NCBI GenBank assembly: GCA_001567105.1
Contig: LMZR01000039.1
Span: forward strand, 1-64,000
Length of the DNA stretch: 64,000 nt
Source: Chloroflexi bacterium OLB14
Lineage (GTDB): Bacteria; Chloroflexota; Anaerolineae; Anaerolineales; Villigracilaceae
Reading direction: 5' to 3'
Shown here in pieces: positions 54,013 through 63,106 of this stretch. Both the position numbers and the translations under genes were made by a program. The number at the start of each line of letters is the position of its first letter. The first letter of the stretch is position 1. The notes under the pieces were generated by a model. It made no database searches. It was given only the letters and a program-made list of their open reading frames with translations, and was not told where the DNA came from.

Positions 54013-54987
54013 ATGAAATCACATGTCCGTCTATTCGTATTGCTTGTTTTATTAGGAGGGATACTCGTCAGTGCTTGTGGGAGCCCCGCCGCCTCAACCG
54101 AAGCACCACTTCCTTATGTTGAGGGAGTCGCTCCACAAGAAGCACCCGCTATGCAGGAGGCACCTGCCTCAGTTGAGCAATCAGTTGCAAGTGAGTCTGA
54201 TGCGAACAAGATTCAAGATGGCTCTGTCTATCAAACTGGCACAGAAAATGATGTAGCGTTAACTACACATCTCATCATCAAATCTGCTGATATGCGTTTG
54301 TTGGTAGAAGATTCAGATGTGGCTATTGATAGATTAACGCAATTAGTTGGCGATACTGGTGGGTATATCATCAGCTCGCGGGTTTGGAATCAAATGCATT
54401 TGGATGGCAAGAATTATAAATACGCCAGCATTACGATTGGTGTACCTGTTGAAGCGTTTGAACGGACATTGAATCGTTTACGCGGTTTGGCAATTCAAGT
54501 GTTAGATGAAAACGCCTCTGGTGAAGATGTGACTGACCAATATGTTGATTTGCAATCGCAACTCACTAATTTGGAAGCCACTCGTGATCGCATCAAATCT
54601 TTTTTGGATAGTGCTACCAATGTAGATGAAGCCTTGCGAATTAATCAACAACTTTCTGAAATTGAACGTCAAATTGAAGAGATAAAGGGGCGCATCAATT
54701 ATTTGCAAGACCGTTCAGCGTATTCAACTATTACAGTCAATATTGAACCAAAATTACCTGAATATGTTGCACCCACGCCAACTCCTATGCCTACTCCTGA
54801 ACCTGAACCATGGAAACCTGGTGAAACTTTTGAAAATGCAAAGAAAACTGTAGTTGGTGCTTATCAAAATATTATCGAGTTTCTAATTTGGTTATTTGTG
54901 GTGATTGTGCCAATCTTGGCGCCGCCCGCTCTAATCATTTGGTTCATCTATAAGTTTATAACACGAAAGCCAAATAAGCCTGTATAA
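54013..54987 (+). CDS. DUF4349 lipoprotein
   Basis: The lipobox LVSAC (Cys near 23) follows a hydrophobic signal. A Pro/Ala/Glu-rich spacer (to about 75) leads to the DUF4349 domain (LIIKSADMRLLVEDSDVAI, GYIISSRVWNQ, LEATRDRIKSFLDSA and a coiled-coil ending EIKGRINYLQDRSAYSTI), then a Pro/Thr linker and a C-terminal membrane helix (EFLIWLFVVIVPILAPPALIIWFIYK). Family members are envelope proteins without known function. AGGAG precedes ATG. It is probably monocistronic. Confidence 0.88.
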   Translation: MKSHVRLFVLLVLLGGILVSACGSPAASTEAPLPYVEGVAPQEAPAMQEAPASVEQSVASESDANKIQDGSVYQTGTENDVALTTHLIIKSADMRLLVEDSDVAIDRLTQLVGDTGGYIISSRVWNQMHLDGKNYKYASITIGVPVEAFERTLNRLRGLAIQVLDENASGEDVTDQYVDLQSQLTNLEATRDRIKSFLDSATNVDEALRINQQLSEIERQIEEIKGRINYLQDRSAYSTITVNIEPKLPEYVAPTPTPMPTPEPEPWKPGETFENAKKTVVGAYQNIIEFLIWLFVVIVPILAPPALIIWFIYKFITRKPNKPV

Positions 54988-55025
54988 ATATAAAAAGGAG
55001 TGGCTAATTTCAAGAGTAAAACAAA

Positions 55026-55080
55026 AAGTACCGCAAGATTTATCTTGCGTTTTACAAGCGACATAAATGTCGCAGTACTT
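55026..55080. repeat. Multi-hairpin repeat, three-way junction type
   Basis: AAGTAC (55026) and GTACTT (55075) close around CGCAAGAT-TT-ATCTTGCG and GCGACAT-AA-ATGTCGC. The architecture (outer stem, two hairpins with 2-nt loops) matches the element at 53726, though the sequences differ. Confidence 0.75.
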
Positions 55081-55110
55081 AAATACTCTCTTGTTTAGCC
55101 ACTTTCATAT

Positions 55111-55141
55111 AAAACGTCTCGCAAAATTTGCGAGACGTTTT
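55111..55141. terminator. Intrinsic terminator, also adjacent to next promoter
   Basis: AAAACGTCTCGCAAA and TTTGCGAGACGTTTT form a 15-bp stem with almost no loop (in practice GCAAAATTTGC opens). T tracts flank both sides. It separates the lipoprotein gene from the MntA/HepT pair, whose -35-like TTGCGA lies in the right arm. Confidence 0.8.
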
Positions 55142-55148
55142 ATTACAC

Positions 55149-55157
55149 TGGTATAAT
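55149..55157 (+). promoter_or_regulatory. Extended -10 promoter, predicted leaderless
   Basis: TGGTATAAT ends 6 nt before ATG 55164. TTGCGA (55128-55133), 18 nt upstream, could serve as -35 and overlaps the terminator stem. Confidence 0.6.
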
Positions 55158-55163
55158 TTTATT

Positions 55164-55571
55164 ATGGTAACGAAACAAAAGAAGAGTGTAAAAACAAAAG
55201 TTCGTATGAAAACTGGGGATAAAAATTTACGCGCCTTAAAAAAAGCAAAATCTAAAAACAACAAAAATATTAAGTTTTCAGAATTGAAATTAAAAGTAGT
55301 ACCTATATTAAAACCTTACGTCAACAGAATTTCGGTGTTTGGTTCTTTTGCGCGTGGTGAAGCAACTGCTACCAGTGATATTGATTTATTGATTGCGCTT
55401 AAACCTGCTAAAATCCGCCCTACTTTAGGTTTAATTAAATTTATTAGTCTTGAACAGGCTTTAGAAAAAAAACTAGGGCGTGAGGTAGATTTAATCACCG
55501 AAGATGGGATTAATGCACGCCGTAGACAAAATATTGAAAAAGATAGGGTGGTGTTGTATGAGTCACAATAA
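55164..55571 (+). CDS. MntA-like nucleotidyltransferase, type VII antitoxin
   Basis: After a very basic N-terminus (KQKKSVKTKVRMK...KKAKSKNNK), the minimal nucleotidyltransferase has the signature GSFARGEATATSDIDLLI with both metal aspartates, then GREVDLITED. Family members (MntA) AMPylate their HEPN partner and silence it. The frame opens at 55128, but ATG 55164 lies 6 nt after the TATAAT and fits a leaderless start. The HEPN gene starts inside its last codons. Confidence 0.85.
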   Translation: MVTKQKKSVKTKVRMKTGDKNLRALKKAKSKNNKNIKFSELKLKVVPILKPYVNRISVFGSFARGEATATSDIDLLIALKPAKIRPTLGLIKFISLEQALEKKLGREVDLITEDGINARRRQNIEKDRVVLYESQ

Positions 55572-55914
55572 AATAGAAACGGAATATAGAGATAAGACTT
55601 ATTTAGGAGATATTTTAGATTCTATTCGTAGAATTGAAGGTTATATCCATAAGGTAAATAAAAAGGCTTTTTTAGAAAATTTAATGATGCAAGATGCTGT
55701 GATGCGACAGATTGAAATTATTGGCGAAGCCTCAAATAATGTTTCGGCTGAGTTTCAAGAGAAATACGACCACTTACCTTGGTCTCAAATGAGAGCCATA
55801 CGCAATAAAATTGTGCATGACTATCGAGGTATTAATATCGAAATTATTTGGGACACTGTAAAAAAAGATCTACCCATTTTGAAAGAACAAGTTAGTAAAT
55901 TCCTTGGGGAATAA
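55558..55914 (+). CDS. HepT-like HEPN (DUF86) toxin
   Basis: The 118-residue helical protein has ILDSIRRIEGYIHKVNK and ends near RAIRNKIVHDYRGINIEIIW, which contains the RxxxxHxY RNase motif of HEPN (R-N-K-I-V-H-D-Y) in full. The toxin would cleave RNA unless AMPylated at the Tyr by MntA. The frame opens at 55504; ATG 55558 gives the usual start (MSHNKIETEYRD) and overlaps the antitoxin by 14 bp. Confidence 0.88.
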   Translation: MSHNKIETEYRDKTYLGDILDSIRRIEGYIHKVNKKAFLENLMMQDAVMRQIEIIGEASNNVSAEFQEKYDHLPWSQMRAIRNKIVHDYRGINIEIIWDTVKKDLPILKEQVSKFLGE

Positions 55915-55951
55915 TCGTTGCGGAATCAGCCTCAGATTTTACGGGATTTTT

Positions 55952-57751
55952 TTATCCTTTCAATCTCCATAACTCTATTTGATTGTTAAAGCCGCGTAAT
56001 TCAGTTTGAAAGCGAGATAATGAATTAGGAGCGGCATTTTTTTCTAAATATTCAATCACTTCGGGGTCGTTGCGAATGGCTTCAGTAAAAATAGCTTCAC
56101 CGCCGTTTGAGAAATTAGGCAAGCGCGCGGCTATATTTACTGTAGAACCAAAATAATCTAAACGATCGTTTAAGTTCACTACAATACATGCGCCATAATG
56201 AATACCCACTTTAATAGTTAGTGGTGGTTCGCCTCGGCGTATCAATTCTTTTTGCACTGACCAAAATGCACGCAAAGCTGAAACTGGTTTGCGAAAAACA
56301 GCCATCACTGCATCACCCATTGTTTTAATCACTGCCCCACCTTCGGTAGCGACGGCTACTTCTAAAATTTCAAAATGTTCGCGTACACGTCCAAAAGCGG
56401 GGGCATCGCCAATTTCTTGATACATTCTGGTTGAATTTCGTAAATCGGTAAACATCAAGGTAGTTGAGCTAATGGATATTTCTTCACCAGGTCTTAATAC
56501 TTCGCTTGAAAATAAATCGCGGAATGTTTGTAAAGTAGTCACATCTGCGGCTGTGGCGGCTTGATCAGACCAACTAAGCCGTTCCAGTTGGAAGGTCTGT
56601 GTTGAATCGGTTTCGTTAATCAAACGAATGTAGGGAGTCAGGCTCACATCTAAAATATCATTTTTCCAGCCAAATGAATCAGCATGAAAATCTATTTTTT
56701 CTTTTCCATCCTCTTTGGCTTCAACCAATTGAAATCCTTTTATGTTAGATGATTTCAAACGATAACGCCCTTGATTGAGCATAGTACCAAATGGAATTTG
56801 TTCGCGTGGTGGCACAATCATTGAAAAAATAATGTGTGGCTGACGTTGTGGATTGCCAACACAAAACTCAAGCGTATTATCTACTGAGCGAATAGATGGG
56901 TTAGGGCGAAAAATAACTTCAACATTTTTATCAAAGTTAACATCAAACTCAATTTGGCAAGTATCGCAATGAGCGCTTTTAGTAAGCTCACCAAGTTTGC
57001 TAAAATCTTCTGCTACACCACGACACTCTGGGCATAACAAATCCCAATACATATCTAACATGCCTGCGCGTGTGGCGTGTAAAAATGTTTCCAATACCTG
57101 ACGGCGAGATAAATCCCAGCCATCTGCTAAAGCATAAGGGCGCATCCGTTGAACCGATAAATCATCGGCTTCATGCAAGTAAGTATATAAGTTATCTAAA
57201 ACTGCTTCACTTCTGCCATCTTGCTTCAAAGCATCACTAATTGTCTTGAAGCGTGTATGCCCCGTTGAAGTTAAATGCCTGCCTCTAGCCACTGCATAAA
57301 CAGCATCACCTTGCGAAGCAATGCGATCATATAAGTTAAAAATATTTTTTGTCTTTTCTTTGGCAAACATGCCAATGCCTAACTGAATGGCAACATCGCC
57401 AATAAAATTTCGTGGCGTGCTCCATGTTTCATATTTCAAGCGTGTGCCACCATTTGGCAATCGTTCTAAGCGAACATCGCCACGCATTTCTAAAATTGGA
57501 CCCGCTACATAACGGCGTAAAATTCCAAAACGATAAGGATACGTCCATTCAAACGGTTCTTCATCCCATTCCACGCGCATAAATGGGATTTTGAATTTCA
57601 CCCGCCGCACTTTATTCTTAATCCCCAACAGTTGCATAGGCGGTAAACCAGAATCACGATTGAAACGATTCGTATCCGAGACAAGGGTCCACAACGCCTC
57701 AGGTGGGGCTTTTAGGTCGTATTCCCAGAGGTAGTGATATTCTTTTGCCAT
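55952..57751 (-). CDS. SRPBCC-DUF5939-class III adenylate/guanylate cyclase
   Basis: The 599 residues have an N-terminal SRPBCC/START-like cup (about 1-150: LWEYDLKAPPEALWTLVSDTNRF in part), a middle zinc-ribbon-bearing DUF5939-like domain (CPECRGVAEDF, AHCDTCQIEF, about 210-400) and a C-terminal class III cyclase (about 410-590). Cyclase metal residues are present in MFTDLRNST and MGDAVMAVF; the Asn/Arg pair appears in TVNIAARL. It makes cAMP or cGMP; the base-recognition residues do not let me choose. The SRPBCC cup suggests control by a hydrophobic ligand. No Shine-Dalgarno is evident. Confidence 0.8.
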   Translation of the reverse strand: MAKEYHYLWEYDLKAPPEALWTLVSDTNRFNRDSGLPPMQLLGIKNKVRRVKFKIPFMRVEWDEEPFEWTYPYRFGILRRYVAGPILEMRGDVRLERLPNGGTRLKYETWSTPRNFIGDVAIQLGIGMFAKEKTKNIFNLYDRIASQGDAVYAVARGRHLTSTGHTRFKTISDALKQDGRSEAVLDNLYTYLHEADDLSVQRMRPYALADGWDLSRRQVLETFLHATRAGMLDMYWDLLCPECRGVAEDFSKLGELTKSAHCDTCQIEFDVNFDKNVEVIFRPNPSIRSVDNTLEFCVGNPQRQPHIIFSMIVPPREQIPFGTMLNQGRYRLKSSNIKGFQLVEAKEDGKEKIDFHADSFGWKNDILDVSLTPYIRLINETDSTQTFQLERLSWSDQAATAADVTTLQTFRDLFSSEVLRPGEEISISSTTLMFTDLRNSTRMYQEIGDAPAFGRVREHFEILEVAVATEGGAVIKTMGDAVMAVFRKPVSALRAFWSVQKELIRRGEPPLTIKVGIHYGACIVVNLNDRLDYFGSTVNIAARLPNFSNGGEAIFTEAIRNDPEVIEYLEKNAAPNSLSRFQTELRGFNNQIELWRLKG

Positions 57752-57880
57752 ATTTTTTTGATGGTGATAACTGGTTTTATTTTACTCGCCTTTAAGTACT
57801 ATTTCATTGCAGATAAAAGACAAACGCTTCAGACTTGCTTCAACTTGGGTATTCCAACTTCAACCTTTTACTCGCTGATA

Positions 57881-58435
57881 TTATCTGCTCACCCGTTTCG
57901 CCATCAAAATATCAGGCTTACCGATTCCATTTGCATCAGGCACAATGCCTGTGATGATGAATCCCATTTTTTGGTAAAACTCAAACGGGTGACCTTTATA
58001 ATTTTGGATATTTTTTATTTTGTCATATAAATTTTCATAAATATTTACATCTGAAAGTGATGTCATGTTATCTTCATCATCCGAGCCGAGGATGATTGTT
58101 AATCCCCCACGTTGGCGGACTTGTTCTTCAAAATCTTGCACTAATTTTTGTCCGATACCTTTTTTTTGCAAATGTGGTTGCACAGCCAGTGGGTGAAGTT
58201 CCCACACATTGCCATCATATTGTGAAATTCCGCCGATCATGCCGAGTAAGTTGTTATCGTCATCTATCATAGCTCGGCAAATATGTTCTGCTTCAAGTAA
58301 TTCGTTAACTTCTTGTAAGCCATCTTCAAAAGTAGTCCATGATTCTTGCCAATGCTCGCGGAAGGCATCTACAAGTAATTGCGCGGCTTGATTAATTAAA
58401 TTTTCATCTGCTTTTGTGAGGGTGATGATTTTCAT
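57881..58435 (-). CDS. GNAT acetyltransferase, AAC(6')-like
   Basis: The 184 residues have the GNAT acetyl-CoA loop VQPHLQKKGIGQKLVQ and match aminoglycoside 6'-N-acetyltransferases over GMIGGISQYDGNVWELHPLA, shown here only as its YDGNVWELHPL core, and the end GHPFEFYQKMGF...VPDANGIGKPDILMAKR. A role in aminoglycoside resistance is possible but unproven; distant GNATs share the fold. It has no mobile-element context. The start follows a TGGTATAAA by 6 nt. Confidence 0.75.
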   Translation of the reverse strand: MKIITLTKADENLINQAAQLLVDAFREHWQESWTTFEDGLQEVNELLEAEHICRAMIDDDNNLLGMIGGISQYDGNVWELHPLAVQPHLQKKGIGQKLVQDFEEQVRQRGGLTIILGSDDEDNMTSLSDVNIYENLYDKIKNIQNYKGHPFEFYQKMGFIITGIVPDANGIGKPDILMAKRVSR

Positions 58436-58441
58436 ATTTTA

Positions 58442-58447
58442 TTTATA
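58442..58447 (-). promoter_or_regulatory. -10 element, predicted leaderless
   Basis: TATAAA, preceded by TGG (extended -10), ends 6 nt before ATG 58435 of the acetyltransferase gene. Confidence 0.45.
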
Positions 58448-58452
58448 CCATC

Positions 58453-58470
58453 GCCGCCGAGGACGGCGGC
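58453..58470. repeat. GC-rich palindrome GCCGCCGAGGACGGCGGC
   Basis: A perfect 8-bp arm palindrome with a 2-nt centre. Related GCCGTCCTCGGCG-type pieces lie at 36061-36131 and 37695-37710. It lies between two minus-strand genes. Confidence 0.65.
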
Positions 58471-58494
58471 TTGAGCTCAAACCTACGGGAGGTT

Positions 58495-59424
58495 TTATAA
58501 ACCTCTGGCTTCATTTTCTAGCGGCAATAATTCTTCATAAATTTTTATATTCGTTGGGGTGGAGATATGAACCGCTCTGCCCATGCGAATCACTGCGCCA
58601 GTTTGATTATCCAACTCAGAAGGACGACCTGCCATAATATCTTTTTGCATGGAGGCAAACATCCCCTTTGGTGATTGGTCAATGCGTTTCATAATATCAT
58701 CTACCAAATTTTCAGATAGTTTAACACCATAAGCACGGGCAACATTGGCAGTTTCAGCCATAGTATTGATTAACATTTCTCTCGATTCGGGAATATCACG
58801 ATATTCATCTATTGGCTTGCGCGTGATAGCCCCTACTCCACTGGTGCCAGCAATGAAGACAAATTTTTCCCACATGGCAACATGAATATCAGCAGGGATT
58901 TCGGCTGTGATATTTTCAATTTTTGAAAACATTTTATAAATGTTTTCAATGCGCTCACTTCTTGAATTATCTAATTCACCAAATGCAATGTAAGGGTTTA
59001 TATTAACATGCTCAATATGCCCAGCACCTGCAATAAATGAACTAATGCGACATAATCCGCCGATAATTTTCTTTTTGCCAAATTGCGAAATTAAAATTTC
59101 CATGTGTTCCATGCCATTTAATAATGGCAGAATAACAGTGTTTTCACCAATCAAGTTTTTAATTTCTTCAAGCGCAAAATCTAATTGCCATGCTTTCATA
59201 GCGAGGATAACTAAATCAACTTTTCCGATTGCTTGTGTTAAATCAGTGGCTTGGGCGGGGTGAATAATAAAATCACCTTGTATCGAAGAAATTTTCAATC
59301 CCGATGTTTGAATGGCTTTAAGATGTTCACCTCTAGCAATAAAAGTGACATCCTCACCTGCTTGGGCAAGTCTGCCACCGAAATATCCGCCAACGCCACC
59401 AGTGCCGAAGATTACTATTTTCAT
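58495..59424 (-). CDS. panE: 2-dehydropantoate 2-reductase
   Basis: The 309-residue protein has the NADP Rossmann motif GTGGVGGYFGGRLA, LLNGMEHME, and the catalytic Lys in VAMWEKFVFIAG. The C-terminal helical domain (SMQKDIMAGRPSELDNQTG) is typical of ketopantoate reductase, the second step of pantothenate synthesis. The ORF extends to 59475, but ATG 59424 (MKIVIFG) is the natural start and has GGAG upstream. Other PanE-like reductases share the fold, so specificity is not certain. Confidence 0.85.
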   Translation of the reverse strand: MKIVIFGTGGVGGYFGGRLAQAGEDVTFIARGEHLKAIQTSGLKISSIQGDFIIHPAQATDLTQAIGKVDLVILAMKAWQLDFALEEIKNLIGENTVILPLLNGMEHMEILISQFGKKKIIGGLCRISSFIAGAGHIEHVNINPYIAFGELDNSRSERIENIYKMFSKIENITAEIPADIHVAMWEKFVFIAGTSGVGAITRKPIDEYRDIPESREMLINTMAETANVARAYGVKLSENLVDDIMKRIDQSPKGMFASMQKDIMAGRPSELDNQTGAVIRMGRAVHISTPTNIKIYEELLPLENEARGL

Positions 59425-59626
59425 GAATGCTCCACTTATTAAATTTGAACGTGATGTGGATACATTATCACACATCTTATGATTTCTACTTAAAAAATAA
59501 AGTTATGTCTTAGATATTTAAGAGAGTATCTGAAAAGTAGAGGCACGGGGAAGTAATTGATTATCAAAACTATAAACCTACTCGCTGTGTCCCTACAAAT
59601 GTTTAATTTCAGACATTTTCTAATAT

Positions 59627-59657
59627 AAAAAGAGTCTCTGCATTAGAGACTCTTTTT
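59627..59657. terminator. Bidirectional intrinsic terminator
   Basis: AAAAAGAGTCTCT and AGAGACTCTTTTT form a 13-bp stem with a 5-nt loop. It lies between the ABC permease gene and panE; both are on the minus strand, so it ends the ABC operon. Confidence 0.9.
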
Positions 59658-59672
59658 ATTACAAATTACTCA

Positions 59673-62240
59673 TCATTCATACCGTAGTGCTTCAACAACA
59701 TTCATTTGCGAAGCCTGCCGAGAGGGAATGAAGGCGGCGAACACTCCAAACAACAAACCAATTGCAACGCCGATTAAAATTCCAGTGGTGGGGAAGACAA
59801 ACCCGAACGGAAATATTTCTTTCATAGCTGTTACCATCACATAGGCAAGGTAGATGCCACCCAAAATACCAAAGGCTGTGCCAATGGCTGAAAGCAATAA
59901 GGCTTCGCTCACCACCATTGCGCTAATTTGTTTCTTCGTGCCACCCACCGCGCGGATCATACCAATTTCACGAGTGCGTTCAATCACACCAATCGTCAAG
60001 GTATTAATCATCGCAATCAATGATGGAATTGCTAAGACAAGGAACAAAATATACATTGCAGAAAAAGTTGCATCCATTTGAGATTTCATCGTGTTGTAAT
60101 ACTCCACGCCAGAAATTACCTTGAAAGTTGGATATTTTTCAGCCAGCGTGCGAATAGCAAGGTCGGCAGCTTCACGGTCTGCATTTTGAGTCAAATTGAG
60201 TTGAATAAAAACATCATCTTGCACATCAAAATCATTTTTCATATTGGTATGCGAAATATAGCCTGTCGTTACTTTGGCGTTTAACATGTCCGTTGCTACG
60301 GCAACAATTTGATATTCAAATACGCCATTCACTGAAACAATTTCAATTTTGTCGCCTACCTTTTTTTGCAACGCCGCCAATAACGCGCCGTTTACAATGA
60401 TGTTACGAGATTCATCTAAAGACGCGTAAGCGGACTCATCATCAGCGAAGATAGATTCTTGGAAGAATAGAGCAGATACACGCGGGAAAGAAGCGGGGTC
60501 TAAAGACAATAGCGAAATCGGTTGCCCGTTTGAAATCGCACCTGAATATCGTAGTGCGCTCACTTCATCTACTCCATCTATCTTTTTTAATTGTTCAGCA
60601 AAATCTTCATTGACCCCCACATTGCTACTCCACAAAGCAATCGAAGGCGGAACGAAAAGATAATCACTGCCGAGGTTGGCGCGAATCAAATCATATAAAG
60701 TAAACGTCAGGCTTGAAATCAAACCACCCATAGCAACAATAATCGCCAGCGACAACATACTCGTACTTGCAGTAACAGCCACACGCGCAGGTTGACGTGT
60801 AAGATTTCCTTGCGCCAAATCGCTTATTCCACGCTTTGCATAAAACAACGCCAAAAATTTTCCGAACAACAATGCAAACGGACGAATCAAGGCTGGCGCA
60901 ATTAATATCAACCCAAGCAGGAATAAAACTCCGCCAGGGATGATGAACTCTGCTCGACCTGATACAAGCGCCGCAATCGTCAAAACGATAATGACTGCGC
61001 CTCCTACCGCGCCGATACTTGTTCGTTGATTAAATATTTTTTCATTGGCTGACGGTCTCAACGCCTCCAACGGAGTGACTCTGCTGGCACTTAAGGCAGG
61101 GAACAAACCAGCAAACACGGTCACGCCAACGCCTAATAAAATAGTCACAACAATTAATGTTGGCGTTACGACAGGTTCACCTAATGAAATATTTAAAAAC
61201 TGACTCATAGTTGGACCTGCCGCTTTCACAATGCCTGCGCCTATGAAGTAGCCAAATAAAATTCCTACGCCTGTGCCAAAGATGCCTTGTAACAATCCTT
61301 CGGCGAGGATGATGTTAATAATCGTTTTTCGATTTGCACCCAAAGCCCGCAACATGCCAATATCTCGGCGACGTTCAGCAACAATCGTGCGAAAGGTGTT
61401 GAAGATGATGAACCCGCCCATAAACAAGGCGAGTACGCCGAATAAATTCATCATGGCTTGCCCCATTTGCAAAGAGGCAAACATTTGCGTATCAGCCTTC
61501 AGTTGTGTGCCGATGGTGAAATTTTCACCCAATGCGTTATGGATATTGCTTTGAATTTGATTACGGCGTTCTTCCTGCGCAAAGGTTTCAATCACCATAT
61601 CAATGGTGTTGATTTTATTAAGTTGATTAGTGATGATTTGCGCTGTGGGTAAATTCACTACAATTTCTTCATTACCTGGCGATGTGCGGGCTGGCAAAAT
61701 ACCCACAATGACCAATTCCGCAACGCCATCTGCACTAGGGATCCGCATGGTATCGCCTAGGTTTAATTTCAGCAAATCAGAAAGCGTGCGAGAGATGATG
61801 ACCGCATTGGTATCTGTATCATTTAAGTAACGTCCTTCTACAAGCGGATATGTCCTTACAGAACGTGCGTCTTCGGGGATAACTCCCATCAGAGATAAGG
61901 CAGTCACTTTATCTGGTTGGGCTGAATCGTTATCGTAAAAATCAGCAGGGATATTAATTATGCGAGTAAGAGAAGGCGAATAAGCACGCAAGCCGTCCAC
62001 ATTCTTTAATTTATCGGCGATGCTGATAGAAAATGGTTCGCCCGAAATATGTGTGGCGCTGAAATCCACTAATCCTGATGCGCCTTGTACATTGGCTTGC
62101 AGGGCTGCTAGCATGGTTGGCAAAATAATATTCATCCCGAAAATCACCAGCACGCCAAATATCACCGCTAGTGTGGTCAGAAAGGTTCTTAATTTTCGCC
62201 CGAGCAAATATCGTAAGGCGAGTGTGAGTTGAATGTTCAT
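59673..62240 (-). CDS. ABC transporter permease with two FtsX domains (MacB/LolE type)
   Basis: The 855 residues contain an N-terminal helix (LRTFLTTLAVIFGVLVIFGMN), an extracytoplasmic MacB-PCD-like domain, and an FtsX core of three helices (about 265-400). A central pair of helices follows, then a second extracytoplasmic domain and a second FtsX core (about 725-850). Both cores carry the REIGMIRAVGGTKKQ / RDIGMLRALGANRKT coupling motif. This doubled layout is typical of four-helix FtsX permeases that move lipoproteins or peptides out of the membrane. It follows its ATPase gene (55-bp gap). Confidence 0.9.
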   Translation of the reverse strand: MNIQLTLALRYLLGRKLRTFLTTLAVIFGVLVIFGMNIILPTMLAALQANVQGASGLVDFSATHISGEPFSISIADKLKNVDGLRAYSPSLTRIINIPADFYDNDSAQPDKVTALSLMGVIPEDARSVRTYPLVEGRYLNDTDTNAVIISRTLSDLLKLNLGDTMRIPSADGVAELVIVGILPARTSPGNEEIVVNLPTAQIITNQLNKINTIDMVIETFAQEERRNQIQSNIHNALGENFTIGTQLKADTQMFASLQMGQAMMNLFGVLALFMGGFIIFNTFRTIVAERRRDIGMLRALGANRKTIINIILAEGLLQGIFGTGVGILFGYFIGAGIVKAAGPTMSQFLNISLGEPVVTPTLIVVTILLGVGVTVFAGLFPALSASRVTPLEALRPSANEKIFNQRTSIGAVGGAVIIVLTIAALVSGRAEFIIPGGVLFLLGLILIAPALIRPFALLFGKFLALFYAKRGISDLAQGNLTRQPARVAVTASTSMLSLAIIVAMGGLISSLTFTLYDLIRANLGSDYLFVPPSIALWSSNVGVNEDFAEQLKKIDGVDEVSALRYSGAISNGQPISLLSLDPASFPRVSALFFQESIFADDESAYASLDESRNIIVNGALLAALQKKVGDKIEIVSVNGVFEYQIVAVATDMLNAKVTTGYISHTNMKNDFDVQDDVFIQLNLTQNADREAADLAIRTLAEKYPTFKVISGVEYYNTMKSQMDATFSAMYILFLVLAIPSLIAMINTLTIGVIERTREIGMIRAVGGTKKQISAMVVSEALLLSAIGTAFGILGGIYLAYVMVTAMKEIFPFGFVFPTTGILIGVAIGLLFGVFAAFIPSRQASQMNVVEALRYE

Positions 62241-62295
62241 AACGGTTTCCTTGTTGCAAGTAGACAGGTTTTACTTATCTACTTACATACATCTC

Positions 62296-63039
62296 TCAAT
62301 TCCCTAATCTCTTCATCTTTTCCACAACGTCTTCGGCATTCTTTCCATTTTTTCTTTCAAGCAAAGTTTCGTCTACAACCTTGCCGTCTTTCAAGAAAAT
62401 GATGCGATCTGCATAAGCGGCAATACGTGGATCGTGTGTGACCATAACAATTGTTCGGTTATATTGTTTTGAAACGTCTCGCAATAAACTGGCAATTTCA
62501 TCACTGGCGCGAGTATCTAAATTACCAGTGGGTTCATCAGCGAGGATAAGTTCAGGGTCAGCAACCAAAGCGCGAGCAATGGCGACGCGCTGTTGTTGTC
62601 CGCCAGAAAGTTGGTCGGGGCGATTCATCAAACGTTCAGATAATCCAAATGTTGTTAACCATTGAGTCGCTTTTGATTTTGCTTCATTCGGTTTGACTCC
62701 ATCTAACGTAACGGGCAAAGCGGCATTTTCGACTGCATTCAAAACGGGGATGAGATTGAAGAATTGAAAGATGAAACCAATTTTACGGCGGCGAAGTTGT
62801 GTAAGAGCATCATCATTTAATTCGCTCAGGTTATGCCCTGCGATTATCACCTGACCTTGACTGGGTTTATCTAACCCGCCGAGTAAATGTAGCAATGTTG
62901 ATTTACCGCATCCGCTGGGTCCCATAATGGCAACAAATTCGCCTTCTTTGATAGTGAGGGTAACATGGTCAAGCGCAATAATAGCTGTGCTACCTGTGCC
63001 ATAAATTTTTGTTAACTGTTCTACTTGAATGTTCGACAT
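62296..63039 (-). CDS. ABC transporter ATP-binding protein (LolD/MacB type)
   Basis: The 247-residue ATPase has Walker [10 protein letters not shown], signature [15 protein letters not shown], Walker [13 protein letters not shown] and H-loop VTHDPRIAA. The [21 protein letters not shown]-loop, here represented by its [10 protein letters not shown] core, is typical of the LolD/MacB/FtsE subfamily. It should power the two-FtsX permease encoded next. AAAGGAAA precedes ATG. Confidence 0.93.
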   Translation of the reverse strand: MSNIQVEQLTKIYGTGSTAIIALDHVTLTIKEGEFVAIMGPSGCGKSTLLHLLGGLDKPSQGQVIIAGHNLSELNDDALTQLRRRKIGFIFQFFNLIPVLNAVENAALPVTLDGVKPNEAKSKATQWLTTFGLSERLMNRPDQLSGGQQQRVAIARALVADPELILADEPTGNLDTRASDEIASLLRDVSKQYNRTIVMVTHDPRIAAYADRIIFLKDGKVVDETLLERKNGKNAEDVVEKMKRLGN

Positions 63040-63106
63040 GATATTTTCCTTTATAAAGGATTAGATAGTAGGCTCTATCGGGATTAATTCAGATAAAGTC
63101 TTTTAT

